From the NCBI RefSeq assembly GCF_014647515.1, contig NZ_BMPI01000028.1, positions 20,975 to 84,974 of the forward strand: a stretch of 64,000 nucleotides of DNA. The letters are read 5' to 3'. The notes under the pieces were generated by a model, which was not told the origin of the DNA, did not search any database, and was given only the letters and a program-made list of their open reading frames with translations. The translations under genes were made by a program, and so were the position numbers. Source of the DNA: Dactylosporangium sucinum (GTDB lineage: Bacteria; Actinomycetota; Actinomycetes; Mycobacteriales; Micromonosporaceae). Shown piece by piece: positions 8,758-17,423 of the stretch. Each line of letters begins with the position of its first letter. Positions within the stretch are counted from its first letter, which is position 1.

Positions 8758-8781
8758 AGCGACAAGGAGCACAGCGCGACA

Positions 8782-9744
8782 ATGAACAACTGGTCCATGG
8801 TGCCGCCGGACAAGACCGTCACCCGAAGAGGCGCGGAACCACCGCCGAAACCGGAACCTGCCCGCGTCGACGTTGCCGACACGCCCATCGAGTTCGAACC
8901 GCGCACACCGCGCCGCACGATAGCCGACCTCATCGTCCCTGCCGAGGTCCGCACCCGCATCGACCTCGCGGTCAAGCAGCTGGAGAACCACGACGAGCTC
9001 TACCTCAAGTGGAACCTGCGCAAGGTCGATCCCTACCGCACCGGGACGGCACTGAACTTCTACGGGGCGCCGGGCACCGGCAAGTCGCTCGCGGCGGAGG
9101 CGGTGGCGGCCCGCCTCGGCCGGTCGTTCATCGACGTGAGTTACGCCGAGATCGAGTCCAAGTACGTCGGAGACACCCCCAAGAACATTGTGCGGTGCTT
9201 CGAGCAGGCGCGGCAGATGAACGCCGTGCTTGTCTTCAACGAAGCGGACTCCATCCTCGGCAGCCGTCTGAGCAGCGTCACGCAGAGCGCCGATCACAGC
9301 GTCAACGTCTCGCGCGCCGTCATGCTCGCGCAACTCGACGCCTTCGGCGGACTGGTCGTCTTCACCACCAACTTCCCTCGCAACTACGACGCCGCGTTCG
9401 TCCGCCGCATCCTGGTGCATGTCCGGTTCGACCTGCCCGACCTGGCGACCCGGGTCCGCCTCTGGCGCCATCTCATCCCGGAGGACATGCCGCGCGAGAC
9501 CGGCTTCACGGTCGAGCGTCTCGCGGAGGCGTCCGACGGGCTCGCCGGCGGCGACATGGTCAACGCCTTGAAGGCTGCCGGCGCGGAGGCGGCGTCCCGG
9601 CCGCATCCCCGCCACCATCTGGAGCTGGCCGACCTGATGCGGGAGATCGATCAGATCCGCCGGGCGAAGGCCGAGGTCGGCAAGGCGCACGGCGGGTTGC
9701 GTCACACGTCGATCGAGACGGTCGACGAGATGCCCGATGCATGA
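8782..9744 (+). CDS. AAA+ ATPase with Asn-variant Walker B
   Basis: 320 residues, single AAA+ module of the classical (Vps4/FtsH/SpoVK-like) clade. Walker A GAPGTGKS is at 95-102. A pore-loop-like KYVGDTPKN is at 127-135. Walker B is VLVFNEAD at 149-156, with Asn where Asp is usual. Sensor 1 is TTN at 195-197, followed by the arginine-finger segment FVRRI at 207-211. The N-terminal 45 residues are Pro/charged and probably disordered. Last gene of the cassette with the four DDLP-motif proteins. The pore loop suggests remodelling of a protein substrate, perhaps those neighbours. Asn153 may weaken Mg coordination, but Glu154, the usual catalytic base, is kept. Confidence 0.8.
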   Translation: MNNWSMVPPDKTVTRRGAEPPPKPEPARVDVADTPIEFEPRTPRRTIADLIVPAEVRTRIDLAVKQLENHDELYLKWNLRKVDPYRTGTALNFYGAPGTGKSLAAEAVAARLGRSFIDVSYAEIESKYVGDTPKNIVRCFEQARQMNAVLVFNEADSILGSRLSSVTQSADHSVNVSRAVMLAQLDAFGGLVVFTTNFPRNYDAAFVRRILVHVRFDLPDLATRVRLWRHLIPEDMPRETGFTVERLAEASDGLAGGDMVNALKAAGAEAASRPHPRHHLELADLMREIDQIRRAKAEVGKAHGGLRHTSIETVDEMPDA

Positions 9745-9782
9745 TCGCGGCCCAGTCCTCTGACGTGATCGATAACTGAAGG

Positions 9783-9831
9783 GGTCTCCGGTACGTGTTC
9801 AGCGACCAAGCAGAACCTCATACCGGAGACC
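9783..9831. repeat. 11-bp inverted repeat, terminator or element end
   Basis: GGTCTCCGGTA at 9783-9793 pairs perfectly with TACCGGAGACC at 9821-9831, with a 27-base loop. It lies 39 bases after the AAA+ gene and overlaps the 3' end of a leftward remnant frame. The loop is long for an intrinsic terminator, and no run of T follows, so it could instead mark the edge of a lost mobile element. Confidence 0.4.
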
Positions 9832-10062
9832 TCGTGGCCAACTTGGCGGTGACGAGGCGACACGATCGCACCGACGCGCAATGGCCAACGCGGCCTGATC
9901 GCCGCCGGTCCAGAGGTACCAGCCGCCGCCGAGGTGTCGGAACCTCAGCGACTCGAACAAGACGGCGCCGATGTCCGCGGTCGGCCCGCCGGGCAGATAG
10001 GCGAAGCCGGCGCGGGTGAAGAGTTCGCCGTCGCCTTCGTAGAAGACCGCGCCACCGGGCAC
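9799..10062 (-). pseudogene. Orphan coding remnant, no recognised family
   Basis: A leftward open frame of 87 codons encodes a protein-like stretch (VFYEGDGELFTRAGFAY, ADIGAVLFESLRFRHLGGG, WYLWTGG) that ends in low-complexity sequence near the inverted repeat. The frame is open upstream to a TGA near 10112 but has no ATG; only a GTG at 10062. The protein-like part looks like the middle or C-terminal piece of a beta-rich protein. I read it as a truncated gene left after deletion or insertion. Function unknown. Confidence 0.35.
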
Positions 10063-10093
10063 CCAATCGGCGCTCGTGATGCTGTAGAGGCGC

Positions 10094-11095
10094 CTACGGG
10101 CGGTAGGTCACCAGGTTTCGGCCGGACGGGTGCTGCTGCGTCGTGTCGGGCAGGGTGGCGAGCGTGCTGCCGTCGGCGCGCAGCAGAACGAAGGTGTACC
10201 TGCCGTCGTTGGTCACGGTGCGCACCACCATGCCGCCGTCCGGCCGGAAGAACACCCTGTCGACGCTGCCGCCCGGTGCGGTCGGCGGCAGGTTGACCAG
10301 CCCGCCGGTCCGCATGTCGAGCACGAGGTGAGCCTCGGTGACCCGGCTCGGATCGCTGTTCATGTGGCCCAGCGCCACATACCGCCCGTCGTCGGACACC
10401 GCCTGCACCGAGGTCGGGCAGCCGGCCGCCTCCCGGCACTCGGGGAGCGAGGCGACCGATCGCTTGACCTCGCCGGTACCGTCCGCGGCGGTCACCGTCA
10501 CGTCGGTGCTCCCGCCGATCGCGCGCCAGTGTCCGTTGGTCGACCAGGTGAGGTAGCCACCGTCCGCCCCGGGCCTGGGTCCGGCCGGGTAGGGCGTCGC
10601 CGCGCCGTTCGCCACGTCGATGACCCTCCACTGGCCGCCGACCGCCGCGATGACGTGCTGCCCGTCCGGCATCCAGACCGGTGCCGAGCCGCCGCCCCAC
10701 ATCACCTTCGTGGCGACCGTGTGCCTGGCGCCTCCCGCGGAGATGACCACCAGGTCGCCGGGCGCGACGCTGTCGGGGTCGGGCGACTCGACCGCGGCGA
10801 GCCGGGTCGCGTCCGGCGACGGTACGAGCACGTGCTCGTCGCTGCGGGTCGCGGTGCCGAACGTGGTCCGGCGGGCCGCACCGTCGGTGACCGTGGTCAT
10901 GGTGATGGGCCGGCCGGCGGCCACGTCCAGGTAGACCAGCGTGCCCGGCACCGCGGTCGGGCTGGTCACCATCGAGGTGCCGGTCGCCGTGGTGGCCGGC
11001 TGCGCGCGGTCGCCGGTGCCCGGTGCGCAGCCGCTCACCGCGGCCACGACGAGCACCGCAGTCCCGGCGACGATGTTCCGGCGGAATTCAATCAT
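10094..11095 (-). CDS. Secreted lipoprotein with beta-propeller-like repeats
   Basis: 333 residues. N-terminal signal with lipobox VVAAVSGC (Cys near residue 20), then a Thr/Ala linker and repeated four-stranded units typical of TolB/WD40-like propellers (SPDATRLAAVES, WMPDGQHVIAAVGGQW, STNGHWRAIGG, SDDGRYVALGH, RPDGGMVVRTV). Start ATG 11095 overlaps the stop of the AfsR-like gene (ATGA), so the regulator and lipoprotein are translationally coupled. A large in-frame upstream extension is a shadow of the regulator gene. It probably acts outside the membrane, for example as a sensor or scaffold linked to the SARP. The ligand is unknown. Confidence 0.75.
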   Translation of the reverse strand: MIEFRRNIVAGTAVLVVAAVSGCAPGTGDRAQPATTATGTSMVTSPTAVPGTLVYLDVAAGRPITMTTVTDGAARRTTFGTATRSDEHVLVPSPDATRLAAVESPDPDSVAPGDLVVISAGGARHTVATKVMWGGGSAPVWMPDGQHVIAAVGGQWRVIDVANGAATPYPAGPRPGADGGYLTWSTNGHWRAIGGSTDVTVTAADGTGEVKRSVASLPECREAAGCPTSVQAVSDDGRYVALGHMNSDPSRVTEAHLVLDMRTGGLVNLPPTAPGGSVDRVFFRPDGGMVVRTVTNDGRYTFVLLRADGSTLATLPDTTQQHPSGRNLVTYRP

Positions 11096-13965
11096 GAGGA
11101 GGGCACCGACAGGCCCGCCAGCTTCTCCCGCAGGCCGTCGGCGTCGCTGTGGCCGAGATCGTCCAGGATCGCCAGGGCCTCGTGCCAGGCGGCGGCCGCG
11201 GCGTCGTGGCGGGCCGCGGTCCGGTATGACTCGCCGAGGTGTACGAGCACGTTGGCCTCGTTGTACCGGTCGCCCAACTCGCTGAGTACTTCCAGTGCGT
11301 TCCGGTAGCATCTTGTGGCCTGGGCGTGGTCGTCGAGCTTCTCGTTCGCGACGCCGAGGCTGTCCCAGGTCGCGGCCAGCCCGTTGCGGTCATCGACCTC
11401 CTCGTGCAGGGCAAGTGCCTCCGTGCAGACCTGTATCGCCCGGACATGGTCGCCGAGTTGGATGTAGTACCAGCCCAGCGAGTTGGTCGCCACGGCAAGG
11501 CCGGCGCGGTTCCCGTCGGCCGAGTACAGCGCTTGAGCCCGCCTGGCGTGCTCGACCGCATCGGCGAAGTGGCTCTGCAAGCAGGACAGCCGGCCGAGAT
11601 TGAGGTGCGTGCGTGCCTGGTTGGAGTGCCGGCCGAGTTTCTGGTACAGCTCCAGCGATCGTTGGAACTGCAGGTGGGCGTTGTCGTACTGGCCGAGCCG
11701 ACCGTGCGCGGCTCCGAGGTTGAGCAGGGCGTATGCCTGCGCCGGCAGGTCGGCGAGCCGTCCGGCGCCGGCCACCGCAGCGGTGTGGACGGTGACCTGG
11801 TCGTCCCAGTGACCGCGATAGTCGAGGAACGTGTGGACGGACCAGGGCAACTGCCAGGCGTGGACATGGAAGTCGTCGCGGAGCGCCAGCTGGATCGCGG
11901 CCATCAGGGGTCCGTGTTCGTCGGTGAACCACGCGAGTGCGTGGTCGTGGTCGGCGATCGGCTCTGGACTGACGCCGGCCTGCGGCGCGCTGATCTCGAT
12001 GGGGTCGCGCACCGAGTGCAGCACCGACGCGCCGGCGTGCGCCGTGTGGAGGTAGTGGTCGAGCAGCCGATGGGTCGCCGCCCGTCGCTCGGTGTCCCAC
12101 TCCTCGGTGTGGACGAGCTCGACGGCGTACACCCGGAGCAGGTCGTGGCAGGTGAATCGGCCCGGGGTGTGCTCGACGAGCAGGTGGGCGCGAGTCAGCT
12201 CACGCAGCATCGCCCGGGCCCGTCGGATCGGGACCCCGGCCAGGCTGGCCGCGGCCAGGGTCCCGGTGTCGGGGCCGGGATGCAGCGCCAGCAGGCGGAA
12301 CATCATCGCCGCGTCCGCGCTGAGCAGCCGGTACGACCAGGAGAAGACCGAGCGCACGTCCGCGGTGGCGTCGCCGGCCTCGAACCCGTCCAGGCCGCCG
12401 CGGGCCTCCCTCAGCTCCTTGGCCAGCACGGCGAGCGGGAATGCCGGGTGGGTGGCCGCGCGAGCCGCGACGACACTGAGCGCGAGGGGTAGCCGGGCGC
12501 AGTCACGCACGATCTCCTCGGCCGCCTCGGCTTCAACGTCGACGCGGTAGCTGCCGAGTCGTTCGACCAGCAGCTGGCGTCCCTCCTCGGCCGACATCGG
12601 GTCCAGTCGCATCGGGCGGGCACCCTCGGTGGCCACCAGGCCGGCCAACCCGTCTCGGCTGGTCACCACCACCATGCATCGCATCGAGCCGGGCAGCAGC
12701 GGGCGGACCTGGTCGACATCGCGGGCGTTGTCGAGGATGATCAGCATGCGGCGGTCGGCCAGCAGGCTGCGGTACATCCCTATCTGCGCCTCGAGCGAGG
12801 CCGGAATCCGATGGGCCGGCACGTGGAGCGCTTCGAGAAAACCGCGCAGTGCCTGGGCCGTGCTCACCGGCGTGTCGCCCGGGCCGAAGCCGCGCAGATT
12901 GACGTACAGCTGGCCATCGGGAAACGCGGTGGCGACCCGGTGCGCCCAGTGCAACACCAGCGTCGTCTTCCCCACGCCCGGCATTCCCGTGACCACGGCG
13001 ATCGTCGTGCACGTGGCCGGACGATCCCGTGCCGAGCTCCGCAGTCGATCCAGACGGGTCAGCTGCTCCACCCGGCCGGCGAATCCGCGCACGTCCGGCG
13101 GGAGCTGTGCCGGCACCTCGCCGGCCGGTGACGTTCCCGGCTCGGGCTGGTCAGCGTCGTCGCCGTCCTGACTCCGGGCCGGTGCCCCGCGCAGGATCGC
13201 CTGATGCAGTGTGCGCAGTTCGGGCCCGGGGTCGACGCCGAGTTCCGCGGACAGGTGCCGCTGGGTGATTGCGTAGCAGCTCAGTGCGTCCGCGCCGCGG
13301 CCCGCGGCATGCAGGGCCCTCATCAGCAGGGCCGACAAAGGCTCGACCGTCGGATGTTCGGCCACCAGCGGGTACAGGGCGTCGATCACCAGCTCCTGGC
13401 GCCCTAGCGACAGTTCCATCCGGGCCCACGCCAGCACGATGTCGAGGCGTTGGCGTCGCAGCCCCTCGCGTTTCCTGGCCATCCACTCGCCAGGCAGGCC
13501 GGCCAGCGGATCGCCACGCCACAGCGCGAGCGCCTCCCGCAGTGTCCTCACGCGGTCCGCGTCGCTGCGCTCCGGCCGGCGCGCCTGATCCGCCAGCGAT
13601 CGAAAACGATGCAGATCGATGAGTTCCGGATCGACCCGCACGAGGTAGCCGCCGGATCGGCGCTCGAGCGCCATGGGATCGCCGGTGGTGTCGGCCAGCG
13701 TGGCCAGGATGTGCCGGATCCGGCTCACGTGCGCGTAGAGCACATCGCGCGCCTTCCCCGGGGGCTGCTGATCCCAGACCCGATCGATCAGCGTCTCCAC
13801 GGTGAGCGCCGACCCGGCGTCGAGCAGCAGTGCGGCCAGCACGGCGCGGCGCTTCGGCGCGCCGATGTCCACGAGCCGGTCGCCCACCCAGACCTCGGGC
13901 GGCCCCAGCAGCCGAAAGTGTGCGCGCGGGCGCAGCACGTCATCGGCTGACGTGAATGCGTACAC
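11092..13965 (-). CDS. AfsR-like SARP regulator with NB-ARC and TPR domains
   Basis: 957 residues in the classic AfsR order: OmpR-type winged helix (about 15-105; KRRAVLAALLL and the DVLYAHVSRIR recognition helix), bacterial transcriptional activator domain (about 115-260), NB-ARC/STAND ATPase with Walker A GMPGVGKTT at 327-335 and RRMLIILDNARD as Walker B, then TPR repeats to the end. Such proteins activate secondary-metabolite or developmental promoters in actinomycetes. GTG 13965 starts the HTH at normal distance. Its downstream partner is the coupled propeller lipoprotein. The divergent genes at 14106-15357 (secreted peptide and CHAP lysin) are candidate targets. Confidence 0.9.
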   Translation of the reverse strand: MYAFTSADDVLRPRAHFRLLGPPEVWVGDRLVDIGAPKRRAVLAALLLDAGSALTVETLIDRVWDQQPPGKARDVLYAHVSRIRHILATLADTTGDPMALERRSGGYLVRVDPELIDLHRFRSLADQARRPERSDADRVRTLREALALWRGDPLAGLPGEWMARKREGLRRQRLDIVLAWARMELSLGRQELVIDALYPLVAEHPTVEPLSALLMRALHAAGRGADALSCYAITQRHLSAELGVDPGPELRTLHQAILRGAPARSQDGDDADQPEPGTSPAGEVPAQLPPDVRGFAGRVEQLTRLDRLRSSARDRPATCTTIAVVTGMPGVGKTTLVLHWAHRVATAFPDGQLYVNLRGFGPGDTPVSTAQALRGFLEALHVPAHRIPASLEAQIGMYRSLLADRRMLIILDNARDVDQVRPLLPGSMRCMVVVTSRDGLAGLVATEGARPMRLDPMSAEEGRQLLVERLGSYRVDVEAEAAEEIVRDCARLPLALSVVAARAATHPAFPLAVLAKELREARGGLDGFEAGDATADVRSVFSWSYRLLSADAAMMFRLLALHPGPDTGTLAAASLAGVPIRRARAMLRELTRAHLLVEHTPGRFTCHDLLRVYAVELVHTEEWDTERRAATHRLLDHYLHTAHAGASVLHSVRDPIEISAPQAGVSPEPIADHDHALAWFTDEHGPLMAAIQLALRDDFHVHAWQLPWSVHTFLDYRGHWDDQVTVHTAAVAGAGRLADLPAQAYALLNLGAAHGRLGQYDNAHLQFQRSLELYQKLGRHSNQARTHLNLGRLSCLQSHFADAVEHARRAQALYSADGNRAGLAVATNSLGWYYIQLGDHVRAIQVCTEALALHEEVDDRNGLAATWDSLGVANEKLDDHAQATRCYRNALEVLSELGDRYNEANVLVHLGESYRTAARHDAAAAAWHEALAILDDLGHSDADGLREKLAGLSVPSS

Positions 13966-14105
13966 AAACGATGATCGTGGACCATCCGGCTAGGATTCCG
14001 CAAGCTTTTCGCCAGATGCCCACCCGACCCTGAAGGCGCCCGAGGAACGCACTGCGACCGACGCAGGGGCAGAAGCCTCGTGAGCACAACAGTGGGAGGT
14101 GCTGA

Positions 14106-14363
14106 GTGAAGCGACGCAATCTGCTGACCGCCGTGGCGGCGGGCAGCATAGGCGCCATGCTCCTGGTGAGCGAGGCCCAGGCCGACCCCGGATTCGAGCA
14201 GCCGGCATTGGCCGGCGCGGCCGGGCTCACCGAGACGACGGTCGAGCCCGCGGGCGGCGCCGGCCTGTTCGACGTCGACCCCGACCAGGGGAACATCTCA
14301 CAGAGCCCGACCGTCGTCGTAACCGGTGACGTGACGGTCCTGCCCGAAGACTGGGGGTTCTGA
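14106..14363 (+). CDS. Small secreted protein, unknown function
   Basis: 85 residues. MKRRNLLTAVAAGSIGAML is a Sec-type signal peptide with a likely cleavage after AQA (SEAQA-DPGF). The mature part is about 55 residues, acidic, Gly/Val-rich and lacks Cys. GTG 14106 follows GGGAGGT. The TGA ends one base before the ATG of the CHAP lysin, so the two are cotranslated. No family recognised; it may be an exported partner of the lysin or a signal peptide-like factor under control of the divergent AfsR-like gene. Confidence 0.6.
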   Translation: MKRRNLLTAVAAGSIGAMLLVSEAQADPGFEQPALAGAAGLTETTVEPAGGAGLFDVDPDQGNISQSPTVVVTGDVTVLPEDWGF

Positions 14364-14364
14364 C

Positions 14365-15357
14365 ATGGGTACCGTCGCTGGCATGCTGACGGAGGCGCGC
14401 AAGCTGCTGGGTCTTGCCGAGAGCCCGCCGGGATCGAACCACAACTATGTCACCGCCTGGTATGGCTTTGACGGACCCTGGTGCGACATGAGCGTCAGCT
14501 ACATCGCCGCGCAGTCGGGCAACCTCTCCGCCGTGATGGGCAAGTTCGCCTATACCGTCGCGCACGCACAGGCGTTCGCCAACGCGGGGCGGTGGCACTA
14601 CGGGCTCGGCGGGATCCGCCCCGGCGACATCGTGTTCTTCGACTGGGGCGGCTCGGGCTCCATTGCCAACATCGATCACGTCGGGATCGTCGAGGCGGTG
14701 CGCAGCAACGGCACCATCGTCACCCTGGAGGGGAACACGTCCGACATGTTCCTGCGCAGGGTGCGCAGCAACTGCATCGTCGGTTACGGACGGCCGGCGT
14801 ACGGTGACGCGAGCCCCATGCCCGCCACCGACGGCATGCTGCGCCTGGGCTCGACCGGCAACGCGGTCAAGAAACTGCAGGGCAACCTGAACACCGTCAT
14901 GAAGTCGGGCCTCACGGTGGACGGGCAGTTCGGTCCCCTCACCGACGCGGCGGTCCGGGCGTTCCAGTCGAAGTACCGGCTGGAGGTCGACGGCATCTAC
15001 GGCCCGAAGTCGGCGGCCATGATGAAGGCGGCCCTCGCCGGCAAGGCCACGCCGGTGAAGCCGACGCCGAAGCCGCCGACCGGCGCGCTCGTCGTCGACG
15101 GGATCTTCGGCCCCTCCACCTGCGCGGCGCTCCAGCGGGCCCTCAACAAGCACGGCGCGTCGCTGGTCGTCGACGGCTCGATGGGGCCGCTGACCAACCG
15201 CGCCCTCCAGAAGTACCTCGGCGTGGCCCAGGACGGCATCGTCGGGTCGATCACGGTCAAGGCGCTGCAGAAGAAGGTGGGCGCCACCCAGGACGGCATC
15301 TGGGGGCCGGACACCACCCGCAAGCTGCAGACCAAGCTCAACGCGAACACGTTCTGA
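14365..15357 (+). CDS. CHAP-domain peptidoglycan hydrolase with three PG-binding repeats
   Basis: 330 residues. CHAP (NlpC/P60-like) amidase/peptidase domain at about 1-145 with catalytic Cys40 (GPWCDMSVSYIA), His105 (IDHVGIV) and a polar residue in LEGN (121-124). Three peptidoglycan_binding_1 modules follow (LRLGSTGNAVKKLQ..., then a Pro-rich KPTPKPP linker, DGIFGPSTCAALQ..., DGIWGPDTTRKLQ). No signal peptide is visible although the substrate is cell wall, as in phage endolysins. It is coupled to the secreted peptide gene before it and followed by a strong hairpin at 15430-15457. Role may be wall remodelling, spore/hyphal lysis or a domesticated phage lysin. Confidence 0.85.
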   Translation: MGTVAGMLTEARKLLGLAESPPGSNHNYVTAWYGFDGPWCDMSVSYIAAQSGNLSAVMGKFAYTVAHAQAFANAGRWHYGLGGIRPGDIVFFDWGGSGSIANIDHVGIVEAVRSNGTIVTLEGNTSDMFLRRVRSNCIVGYGRPAYGDASPMPATDGMLRLGSTGNAVKKLQGNLNTVMKSGLTVDGQFGPLTDAAVRAFQSKYRLEVDGIYGPKSAAMMKAALAGKATPVKPTPKPPTGALVVDGIFGPSTCAALQRALNKHGASLVVDGSMGPLTNRALQKYLGVAQDGIVGSITVKALQKKVGATQDGIWGPDTTRKLQTKLNANTF

Positions 15358-15429
15358 CCCGGGCGGGCGTCCACCGCCAGGCCATCGACGTCCTGGCGTC
15401 GTCCCGATCCCCTCAACCGGGTAGCGCTC

Positions 15430-15457
15430 GGCGCGGCGGCCCCTGGGCCGCCGCGCC
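15430..15457. terminator. Bidirectional hairpin between lysin and TetR genes
   Basis: A 13-bp GC-only stem (GGCGCGGCGGCCC pairing with GGGCCGCCGCGCC) with a tiny loop, located between the convergent lysin and TetR genes. There is no T-run, as is common for actinobacterial terminators. Confidence 0.65.
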
Positions 15458-15502
15458 ACGGGCGGCGCCGCCGCCGGTCGATTGGTGAACCGGCGCAGTG
15501 GG

Positions 15503-16228
15503 TCATGGGTGGGGATGGCTGGTGATGCCGTCCAAGATGGTGGCCAGGTTGTGGTTGAAGGTCTCCTCGGCGTTCAGGTGGGCGCCGTCGATGACGAGCC
15601 GGGCGACGGTGGGATAGCGGCCCGTCTCGAGCATGCGTGTGAGGTAGGGGCCGAGGCTGGCCTGCCAGGCGGTCAACTCGGTGCCGGTGGAACGGGCGGT
15701 GCGCCGCTCGGTGACCTCTCGGCGGAGCGCTCCGATGATGAAGGCGTTGAGGGCGCCCAAGGCCCGCTGAAGGTCGTCGATGCCGCGCACGCCAGGGGCC
15801 TGACTGAGCGCCGCCGCGGTCGATTCGCCCACGGCGAGCGCATGCGGTCCCAGGTGTGGCCGTCCGCCGAGCAGGTCGGAGAACCACTCGTGCGCAAGAG
15901 CGGCGTCACGGGTCCGGCGAACGACGGCCAGGACCGTGGCGCGCCACTCGGAGTGCTGGCCGGCCTCGGCGATCTGGGCATAGACGGCGTCGACCATCAG
16001 ATCGAGTAGTTCGGATCTGTTGATCACGTAGTCGTAGAGCCGCATCGGACCGACACCGAGCTCTTTGGCGATCTTGCGAACCGACAGTCCGTCGAGGCCG
16101 TGCTCGTCGGCGAGCCGGATCGCCGTGGCGGCGATCTTCGCGCGGCTCAACGGCACCGGCGCCGCCCGCGGCTGAGGCTCGGGCCGTTCCCAAACGGGCA
16201 CCGATTCGCTACCGTGCGGTGTATCCAT
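15503..16228 (-). CDS. TetR-family repressor (TetR/ActR C-terminal type)
   Basis: 241 residues. The HTH lies at about 25-70 (AAIRLADEHGLDGLSVRKIAKELGVGPMRLYDYV), followed by the TetR_C domain (HEWFSDLLGGRPHLGPHAL). ATG 16228 is chosen because it leaves a normal 25-residue lead to the HTH; the in-frame extension overlaps the divergent gene. It sits head to head with an FAD monooxygenase only 24 bases away, the arrangement of a local repressor controlling its neighbour and itself through the shared operator at 16230-16249. Confidence 0.85.
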   Translation of the reverse strand: MDTPHGSESVPVWERPEPQPRAAPVPLSRAKIAATAIRLADEHGLDGLSVRKIAKELGVGPMRLYDYVINRSELLDLMVDAVYAQIAEAGQHSEWRATVLAVVRRTRDAALAHEWFSDLLGGRPHLGPHALAVGESTAAALSQAPGVRGIDDLQRALGALNAFIIGALRREVTERRTARSTGTELTAWQASLGPYLTRMLETGRYPTVARLVIDGAHLNAEETFNHNLATILDGITSHPHP

Positions 16229-16229
16229 G

Positions 16230-16249
16230 CGATACAGTGTACGGTAACG
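16230..16249. promoter_or_regulatory. Imperfect dyad operator between TetR and monooxygenase
   Basis: CGATAC-N8-GTAACG, matching as an inverted repeat in 5 of 6 positions per arm, fills the 24-base space between the two divergent start codons. It is the only room for a promoter/operator, so leaderless or near-leaderless transcription is likely. Expected target of the adjacent TetR protein. Confidence 0.5.
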
Positions 16250-16252
16250 GAG

Positions 16253-17383
16253 ATGAAGATGCGAATCGCGATCGCCGGTGGCGGCCTCGGCGGCCTGACG
16301 CTGGCACGAGTCCTGCACCGGCACGGCATCGAGGCGGTGGTGTACGAACGCGAGGCGAGCCGATCCGCGCGATCGCAGGGCGGCTCACTCGACCTGCACC
16401 CGGAGTCCGGGCAACAGGCCCTGGCCGAGGCGGGTCTCGCCGGCCGGTTCCGGTCCGAGGCGCGGCCCGAGGGCGAAGAACATCGCATCCTCGACCCGGC
16501 CGGACACACCCTCGTGCACCACCAGCCACAACCGGGCTCGTTCTCCGGACGTCCCGAGATCGACCGGAGCGCACTGCGCGATCTCCTGCTCGACTCGCTC
16601 CCCGGCGACGCGGTCGCGTGGCAGCACCGGCTCGTCGCGGCGACGCCACGACCTCACGGGGGCTTCGAGCTGACGTTCCACGGTGGCCACGGCACCGACT
16701 GCGACATCCTCATCGGCGCGGACGGCGCCCGCTCGGTCGTCCGGTCGCTGCTGACCGACGCGAGACTGTCCTACGTGGCCACCCTGGTGGAGCTGAACAT
16801 CAGCGACGCCGACCGGCGCCACCCGGATCTCGCCGAGCTGGTCGGCCCCGGAAACCTGTGGTGCATCGGCGTGAACCAGATCCTTGCAGCGCAACGCCTC
16901 GGCGACGGCAGCATACGAGTCGGGATCTCATTGCGCGCGGAGAATCACGACATCGACACGTACCGCAGTAAGCGTGCCCTGCTCGACATGTTCGACGGCT
17001 GGGACGCAGGCCTCACCGCACTCATCGAAGCCGGCGACGGCGCGCCGACGCCCCGCCGGATCGAAGCGATGCCCATCGGCACCCGCTGGGCCAGCCAGCC
17101 GGGAATCACCCTCATCGGCGACGCCGCGCACCTCATGGCGCCGGTCGGCGAGGGCGCCAATCAGGCCATGCTCGACGCCGCCGAACTCGCCGGCGAGCTC
17201 GCCGCCAACCCCGCCGACCCGGACTCGGCGATCCGGACGTACGAAGAGGCAATGTTCGCCAGGACTCACCCGATCGCCGAGATGTCCGCACGAGTCCAGG
17301 CGATGATGCTGTCCCCGACCGCAGCGGACGACATCACCCGCTTCTTCACGGCACGGCCCACCGAGCCGGCACCCGCAGATTGA
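16253..17383 (+). CDS. FAD-dependent monooxygenase (TetX/PHBH-like)
   Basis: 376 residues of the group A flavoprotein monooxygenase family. It shows the Rossmann GxGxxG (AGGGLGGLTLAR) at residues 8-20 with the acidic end VVYERE, the DG motif (LIGADGARSVV) around 155, and the GD motif (LIGDAAHLMAPVGEGANQAM) around 290. These hydroxylate aromatic or polyketide substrates with NAD(P)H and O2; the TetX branch inactivates tetracyclines. Start ATG 16253 is preceded by a GGAG-like site. Divergent TetR strongly suggests substrate-inducible expression, so antibiotic or xenobiotic inactivation is plausible but unproved. Confidence 0.85.
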   Translation: MKMRIAIAGGGLGGLTLARVLHRHGIEAVVYEREASRSARSQGGSLDLHPESGQQALAEAGLAGRFRSEARPEGEEHRILDPAGHTLVHHQPQPGSFSGRPEIDRSALRDLLLDSLPGDAVAWQHRLVAATPRPHGGFELTFHGGHGTDCDILIGADGARSVVRSLLTDARLSYVATLVELNISDADRRHPDLAELVGPGNLWCIGVNQILAAQRLGDGSIRVGISLRAENHDIDTYRSKRALLDMFDGWDAGLTALIEAGDGAPTPRRIEAMPIGTRWASQPGITLIGDAAHLMAPVGEGANQAMLDAAELAGELAANPADPDSAIRTYEEAMFARTHPIAEMSARVQAMMLSPTAADDITRFFTARPTEPAPAD

Positions 17384-17423
17384 GCACGCCGTGGTGCGGG
17401 CCGGACCACGTACGGTCGTGCGT

